A stretch of DNA of 64,000 nucleotides, taken from NCBI RefSeq assembly GCF_001552075.1, contig NZ_BCQM01000002.1, forward strand, positions 62,001-126,000, read 5' to 3'. Every line of letters begins with the position of its first letter. Position 1 is the stretch's first letter. The notes under the pieces were generated by a model, which worked only from the letters and a program-made list of their open reading frames with translations, searched no databases and was not told the DNA's origin. Positions 60,194 through 64,000 of the stretch are shown here, piece after piece. Made by a program: the position numbers and the translations under genes. This stretch comes from Arthrobacter luteolus NBRC 107841 (GTDB lineage Bacteria > Actinomycetota > Actinomycetes > Actinomycetales > Micrococcaceae).

Positions 60194-62506
60194 ATGAGCA
60201 CAGCGATCCCCCCAGCCTCCGACCCGCAGGACGGTCAGCCTTCCGGCAGCGGCGGTGACGGCCGCAGCGACGGCAGCAACAGCAGCAGCAACAACAATGG
60301 CGGCAGCGGCACGGGCACAGACAGCACGGGCAGGAACGGGCCGCCGGTCTGGCTGCGGATCCTCATTCCGGTGGTGCTGATCATCGTCTGGTTTGTGGTC
60401 GGTGGGATCGGCGGTCCGTACTTCGGAAAGATCAGCGAAGTCACCGAGAATGACCAGGCCTCCTATCTGCCGGCCAGTTCTGCCTCCACACAGGTTGCTG
60501 ACCTGCAGGAACAGTTCAGCGACAGCAACGCCGTTCCCGCCGTCGTGGTGTTCGTCAACGACGGCGGGCTGACCGATGCGGACCGCACCTTCATCGAGGG
60601 CCGGGCACAGGCCCTGGAGGGAGCCAGCGGGGTGGACGGTGAGATCTCTCCCGTCCAGTATTCGGAGGACGGCAAGGCTGCCGAGTTCTTTGTGCCCGTG
60701 GCGGATGATTCCGAGTCCACGGCCACTGTGGAGAACCTTCGCAATGTCATCGCGGACGGCCAGCCCCAGGACCTCTCCGGATACGTCACCGGTCCCGCCG
60801 GGCAGCTGGCCGACATCTCCGAGGCATTCAGCGGAATCGACGGAACGCTGCTCTTTGTGGCCGTGGGAGCGGTCCTGATCATCCTGATCATCGTCTACCG
60901 CTCCCCGCTGCTGCCCATCCTGGTGCTGCTGACCTCAATTTTTGCCCTGTCCGCCGCCATCCTGGTGGTGTACTGGCTGGCCAAGGCAGATCTGGTGAGC
61001 ATCAACGGACAGGTCCAGGGCATCCTCTTTATCCTCGGCATCGGAGCCGCCACCGACTATTCGCTGCTCTACGTTGCGCGCTACCGGGAAAGCCTGCGCG
61101 ACCACCGGGACCGCTGGGCAGCAACCTGGGCTGCGCTGAGGGGAACTTTCGAGCCCGTCCTGGCGTCCGCGGCCACGGTTATCGCCGGCCTGCTGTGCCT
61201 GCTCCTGAGCGACCTCAACTCCAACAAGGCACTCGCCCCGGTGGCGGCAATCGGCATCGGCTTTTCCTTCCTCGCCGCCATGACGCTGCTGCCTGCACTG
61301 CTGTTCGCCGTCGGCCGGGCCGCTTTCTGGCCGCGCCGGCCAATGTTCGGCTCAGCCCATGCGGAGCTGGACCACGAGTCCAACGGCCTCTGGGCGCGGA
61401 CTGCCCGGACCATCAGGTCCCACCCGCGCCGCACCTGGCTGATCTGCGCCGCGGTCCTGGCGGCAGCCGCCGTCGGCATCCTGCAGTTCCGGGCCAGCGG
61501 GATTCCGCAAAGTGACTTTGTGCTGGGGGAGACGCAGTCGGCCGAGGGACAGGAAGTCCTCGGCGAACACTTCCCCTCCGGTTCCGGTGCGCCGGTGCTG
61601 ATCATCGCGCCGCAGGATGAACTGCAGGCGGTGGCCAACACCGTCCTGGCGAACGAACACATCGCCTCGGTAGCCGTGGCGGCCACGGGAACTCCGGCCG
61701 GCCAGCTCCCGGTGACAGCCGACGGCGTGCAGGTACCGCCGATTCCCGGTTCCGGGGCACCGGCCCCCAAGACCGTGGACGGCCAGGTGCTGCTTGAAGC
61801 GACCCTGACCCAGGACCCGGATTCCGATGCGGCGCAGGACACCGTCCGTGATCTGCGCTCGGACCTGGCCGGTTACGACGGCGTCCTGGTGGGCGGCACC
61901 ACGGCCACCAGCGTCGATACCAACGTGGCCGCCACCCACGACCGGAACCTGATCATTCCAGTGGTGCTGGTGGTCATCCTGTTCCTGCTGATGTTGCTGC
62001 TGCGTTCGATCCTGGCCCCGGTGCTGCTGATCCTGACGGTGATGCTCTCCTTCGGGGCAACACTGGGAATCTCGGCCCTGGTCTTCAACTACGTACTGGA
62101 TTTCCCGGGCGCGGATCCGGCCGTGCCGCTCTACGGGTTCATCTTCCTGGTGGCCCTGGGCGTGGACTACAACATCTTCCTGATGACCCGCGTCCGCGAG
62201 GAAAGCCTGATTCACGGCACCCGCAACGGAGTGATCCGAGGCCTGATGATCACCGGCGGCGTGATTACCTCGGCCGGCATCGTGCTGGCAGCGACTTTCG
62301 CGGCCCTGGGCGTGATCCCAGTGCTGTTCCTGGCACAGATCGCGTTCATCGTTTCCTTCGGGGTGCTGCTGGACACGCTGGTGGTGCGCTCGCTGCTGGT
62401 TCCCGCACTGTCCTACGACATCGGCCAGCGGATCTGGTGGCCTTCCAAACTGGCTAGACTCTCCACACCCGATACGCCGGACAAGACCACCGCCGACTCC
62501 CGATAA
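60194..62506 (+). CDS. MMPL-family RND transporter
   Basis: A 770-residue membrane exporter. A Ser/Asn/Gly-rich cytoplasmic N-terminus (to about residue 45) precedes two MMPL repeats, each with one helix, an external domain of 120-170 residues and a bundle of five or six helices. GAATDYSLLYVARYRE and ALGVDYNIFLMTRVREE contain the paired Asp-Tyr proton-relay motifs of the family. In mycobacteria MMPL proteins export lipids; the substrate here is unknown. The chorismate mutase gene starts 11 bases after it. Confidence 0.92.
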   Translation: MSTAIPPASDPQDGQPSGSGGDGRSDGSNSSSNNNGGSGTGTDSTGRNGPPVWLRILIPVVLIIVWFVVGGIGGPYFGKISEVTENDQASYLPASSASTQVADLQEQFSDSNAVPAVVVFVNDGGLTDADRTFIEGRAQALEGASGVDGEISPVQYSEDGKAAEFFVPVADDSESTATVENLRNVIADGQPQDLSGYVTGPAGQLADISEAFSGIDGTLLFVAVGAVLIILIIVYRSPLLPILVLLTSIFALSAAILVVYWLAKADLVSINGQVQGILFILGIGAATDYSLLYVARYRESLRDHRDRWAATWAALRGTFEPVLASAATVIAGLLCLLLSDLNSNKALAPVAAIGIGFSFLAAMTLLPALLFAVGRAAFWPRRPMFGSAHAELDHESNGLWARTARTIRSHPRRTWLICAAVLAAAAVGILQFRASGIPQSDFVLGETQSAEGQEVLGEHFPSGSGAPVLIIAPQDELQAVANTVLANEHIASVAVAATGTPAGQLPVTADGVQVPPIPGSGAPAPKTVDGQVLLEATLTQDPDSDAAQDTVRDLRSDLAGYDGVLVGGTTATSVDTNVAATHDRNLIIPVVLVVILFLLMLLLRSILAPVLLILTVMLSFGATLGISALVFNYVLDFPGADPAVPLYGFIFLVALGVDYNIFLMTRVREESLIHGTRNGVIRGLMITGGVITSAGIVLAATFAALGVIPVLFLAQIAFIVSFGVLLDTLVVRSLLVPALSYDIGQRIWWPSKLARLSTPDTPDKTTADSR

Positions 62507-62516
62507 GCTGGAACAC

Positions 62517-62858
62517 ATGGCCGAAACAGCAGAAACAGACCCCATGACCGAACAGCTCGACGCCGTGCGCACTGCGATAGACGAGATTGACGAAGAGATT
62601 GTGGCGCTGATCTGGCGCCGGGAAAGGCTGGTCCGGCTCGCCGGAGGACTCAAGGACGACGACGCCCAGGTCCTGGCCAGGGACCGGGTCGACGAAGTTA
62701 TCACCCACGTCCGCCAGGCCGCCGAAGCGCAGGACCAGGACTCCACAGTGGTGGAGCGGACCTACCGGGCGATGATCGATGCCTTCATCGAATACGAGCT
62801 GCGGACCCGCCGCGAAGACGAGGCCCAGGCGCGTCTGGACGCGTTCAGCCGCAGCTAG
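62517..62858 (+). CDS. Chorismate mutase (AroQ type)
   Basis: A 113-residue all-helical protein with the AroQ pattern: VRTAIDEIDEEIVALIWRRERLVRLAGGLK, then VLARDRVDEVITHVRQAA and a third helix ending AFIEYELR. Conserved Arg and Lys residues that bind prephenate/chorismate carboxylates are present. It catalyses chorismate to prephenate in Phe/Tyr synthesis. Linkage to the MMPL gene is probably only by operon position. Confidence 0.88.
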   Translation: MAETAETDPMTEQLDAVRTAIDEIDEEIVALIWRRERLVRLAGGLKDDDAQVLARDRVDEVITHVRQAAEAQDQDSTVVERTYRAMIDAFIEYELRTRREDEAQARLDAFSRS

Positions 62859-62871
62859 CGGGAAAGCCCTT

Positions 62872-62905
62872 CTGGGGAGGCTGGGGGAGCACCCTGCCTC
62901 CCCAG
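62872..62905. terminator. Terminator between convergent chorismate mutase and CoA-transferase genes
   Basis: Arms CTGGGGAGGC (62872-62881) and GCCTCCCCAG (62896-62905) are perfectly paired around a 14-base loop; flanking AAGCC/GGCTT can extend the stem. It fills the gap between two converging stops. Confidence 0.75.
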
Positions 62906-62913
62906 CGGCTTGT

Positions 62914-64000
62914 CTACTGCCATTCCGGAAGTGCTGAACCCAGCGGCGCGGCCGGAACATCCCAGCCCATTTGCGGGCTGCCGCCCTTCGGTTCGAACAC
63001 CAGCGGCGGGTAGAGCCGCTGACCGGGACCCCAATGGGTCTGTTCGGCAGCCAGAGGCAGATTCATCGCCGGGGATGAATCTGCTGCGCCGTACGCAGTC
63101 CGGCGGGTCTTCCAGGGTGGAGGAACGGGCGGACGCCCGTCGGCTGCCCGCTGCAGCTCCACAGCCGTCCGGGCCAGGGAAAGCCGAGCCGCGTGCACCT
63201 CACCGTTCAGCCGCCTCGTCCAGGACCGCACAGCGGCGGCTGCGGCGAGGTATCCGGTGGCGTGATCCAGTGCCTGGACCGGAAGCGGCCGGGGCGCATC
63301 CGCCGCAGCCCAGGCCATCCCGGCGTCGGCAATTCCGGAACTCATCTGCACCAGCGAATCGAACCCCCGCCGGCTCCGCCACGGTCCCGTCCAGCCATAA
63401 GCATTAACCGCTACGGTGACAATCCCGGGATGCAGCTGCTGGATCCGGTGCTCGTCCAGGCCGAGTCCGGCGAGCGCACCGGGGCGGTAACCGTGCACCA
63501 CGATGTCTGCCCCGGCAAGCAGTTCACGGATCTTCGCGGCTCCCTGGGGGCTGCGGAGGTCCAGCCGGGCACAGTGTTTACCCACGGTCATTTCAGGTTC
63601 CAGGGCCGGTTCATTCCAGCCCGGCGGGTCGATCCGCAGCACGTCGGCACCGAAACCGGCCAGGAACCGGGTGGCGACCGGCCCGGCAATCACCCGCGTC
63701 AGGTCCAGGACCCGGACGCCCCGCAGCGGCCGCTCTACGGTACCCGCGGAGCTCACCGGTGCCGCCGGCCGCCGCCGCGACCAGCCGACCAGGGGCTCAC
63801 CCGCCACCGCCTGGCCCTGCGGATGGCCCAGCCACTGCTCTGCGGTGAGCATCCTGGCGGCACAGCCTCCGGCCTCCACAACGGCGTCTTCCAGTTCTTC
63901 GCCCTTCCAAGGCCGGACCGCGAGTTCGGCGGCACCGGCGTCGGCCCCGTCCGGCAGACCCAGCACTGCGAGCGCCGCCGCCCGGTGATGCGGGGCGTTC
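62914..64000 (-). CDS. CaiB/BaiF-family CoA-transferase (partial, 5' end off window)
   Basis: The visible 361 codons belong to the class III CoA-transferase family. The conserved block RPLRGVRVLDLTRVIAGPVATRFLAGFGADVLRIDPP lies mid-protein, followed by LDLRSPQGAAKIRELLAGADIVVHGYRPGAL. The usual catalytic Asp downstream of this region is not obvious: the equivalent stretch reads ALDHATGYLAAAAAV, which does contain Asp. The visible N-terminal part before the block looks like a second, degenerate half, so the whole protein may be a fused two-domain form. It runs off the right edge, so the start is not known. Confidence 0.85.
   Translation of the reverse strand, partial: NAPHHRAAALAVLGLPDGADAGAAELAVRPWKGEELEDAVVEAGGCAARMLTAEQWLGHPQGQAVAGEPLVGWSRRRPAAPVSSAGTVERPLRGVRVLDLTRVIAGPVATRFLAGFGADVLRIDPPGWNEPALEPEMTVGKHCARLDLRSPQGAAKIRELLAGADIVVHGYRPGALAGLGLDEHRIQQLHPGIVTVAVNAYGWTGPWRSRRGFDSLVQMSSGIADAGMAWAAADAPRPLPVQALDHATGYLAAAAAVRSWTRRLNGEVHAARLSLARTAVELQRAADGRPPVPPPWKTRRTAYGAADSSPAMNLPLAAEQTHWGPGQRLYPPLVFEPKGGSPQMGWDVPAAPLGSALPEWQ

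Overview
The window is high-GC chromosomal DNA of an actinobacterium, most likely Micrococcaceae and Arthrobacter-like. This is inferred from several features: a class Ib ribonucleotide reductase operon nrdHIEF, mycothiol redox genes (mycoredoxin and S-hydroxymethylmycothiol dehydrogenase), a DUF222/HNH protein, a CGNR/ABATE regulator, actinobacterial-type LexA (SOS) boxes, frequent GTG/TTG starts, and many 4-base ATGA/GTGA gene overlaps. Both edges cut genes. No rRNA, tRNA, CRISPR array, transposase or phage module was recognised.

Layout. 0-9.6 kb: mostly minus-strand metabolic and regulatory genes (lactone-oxidase-like flavoenzyme, PLP alanine-racemase-fold protein, TipA-type MerR regulator with its own 19-bp-spacer promoter, patatin lipase), then a fatty-acid desaturase, an App1-type phosphatase, a DUF2975 membrane protein, a FUSC membrane protein and a LysR regulator. 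9.6-14.1 kb: the nrdHIEF operon with a paired NrdR operator, DnaA-box-like sites and a strong terminator. 14.2-18 kb: flavin amine oxidase, a DHA2-type drug exporter split by an in-frame amber codon, a decayed remnant with a tandem duplication, and a DUF2871 membrane protein. 18-20.4 kb: arfB ribosome rescue, a WYL regulator and a divergent PhnB-like protein sharing a perfect inverted-repeat operator. 20.2-28.1 kb: a compact catabolic cluster made of an IclR regulator and an AMDase/maleate-isomerase-family enzyme on one strand, and a periplasmic-binding-protein ABC importer, an enolase-superfamily enzyme and a malate/lactate-dehydrogenase-like enzyme on the other. I read this cluster as uptake and oxidation of an unknown hydroxy- or dicarboxylic acid. 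It is the best candidate here for an undescribed pathway.

28-40 kb: VanY-like peptidase, SDR, CGNR regulator, two aldo/keto reductases, YbaK deacylase, DUF1992, the DUF222/HNH protein with internal repeats, a GNAT, a Na+/H+ antiporter and a cupin. 40-45 kb: a DNA-damage region with umuD-umuC behind one LexA box and, behind a second, near-perfect LexA box, a divergent pair (SRAP DNA-protein-crosslink protein and a small unknown protein). The UmuD homologue carries Arg at the catalytic Lys position. 45-53.5 kb: aldo/keto reductase, thioesterase, lipoate-ligase-like protein, a winged-helix plus pullulanase-X25 protein next to a C13 tract, lipase maturation factor, PIG-L deacetylase, an SRPBCC-like protein with a repetitive insert, and an unknown protein. 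53.5-56 kb: mycothiol-dependent formaldehyde/nitrosothiol detoxification. 56-64 kb: PhoX, a second SRAP paralogue, a VOC protein, an MMPL transporter, chorismate mutase and a CaiB/BaiF CoA-transferase running off the right edge.

Short direct repeats of 5-21 bp recur in intergenic gaps between 34 and 60 kb. Start sites were chosen by ribosome-binding site, family length and overlap with neighbours. Functions rest on motif and family recognition from the translated sequence, not on database searches.
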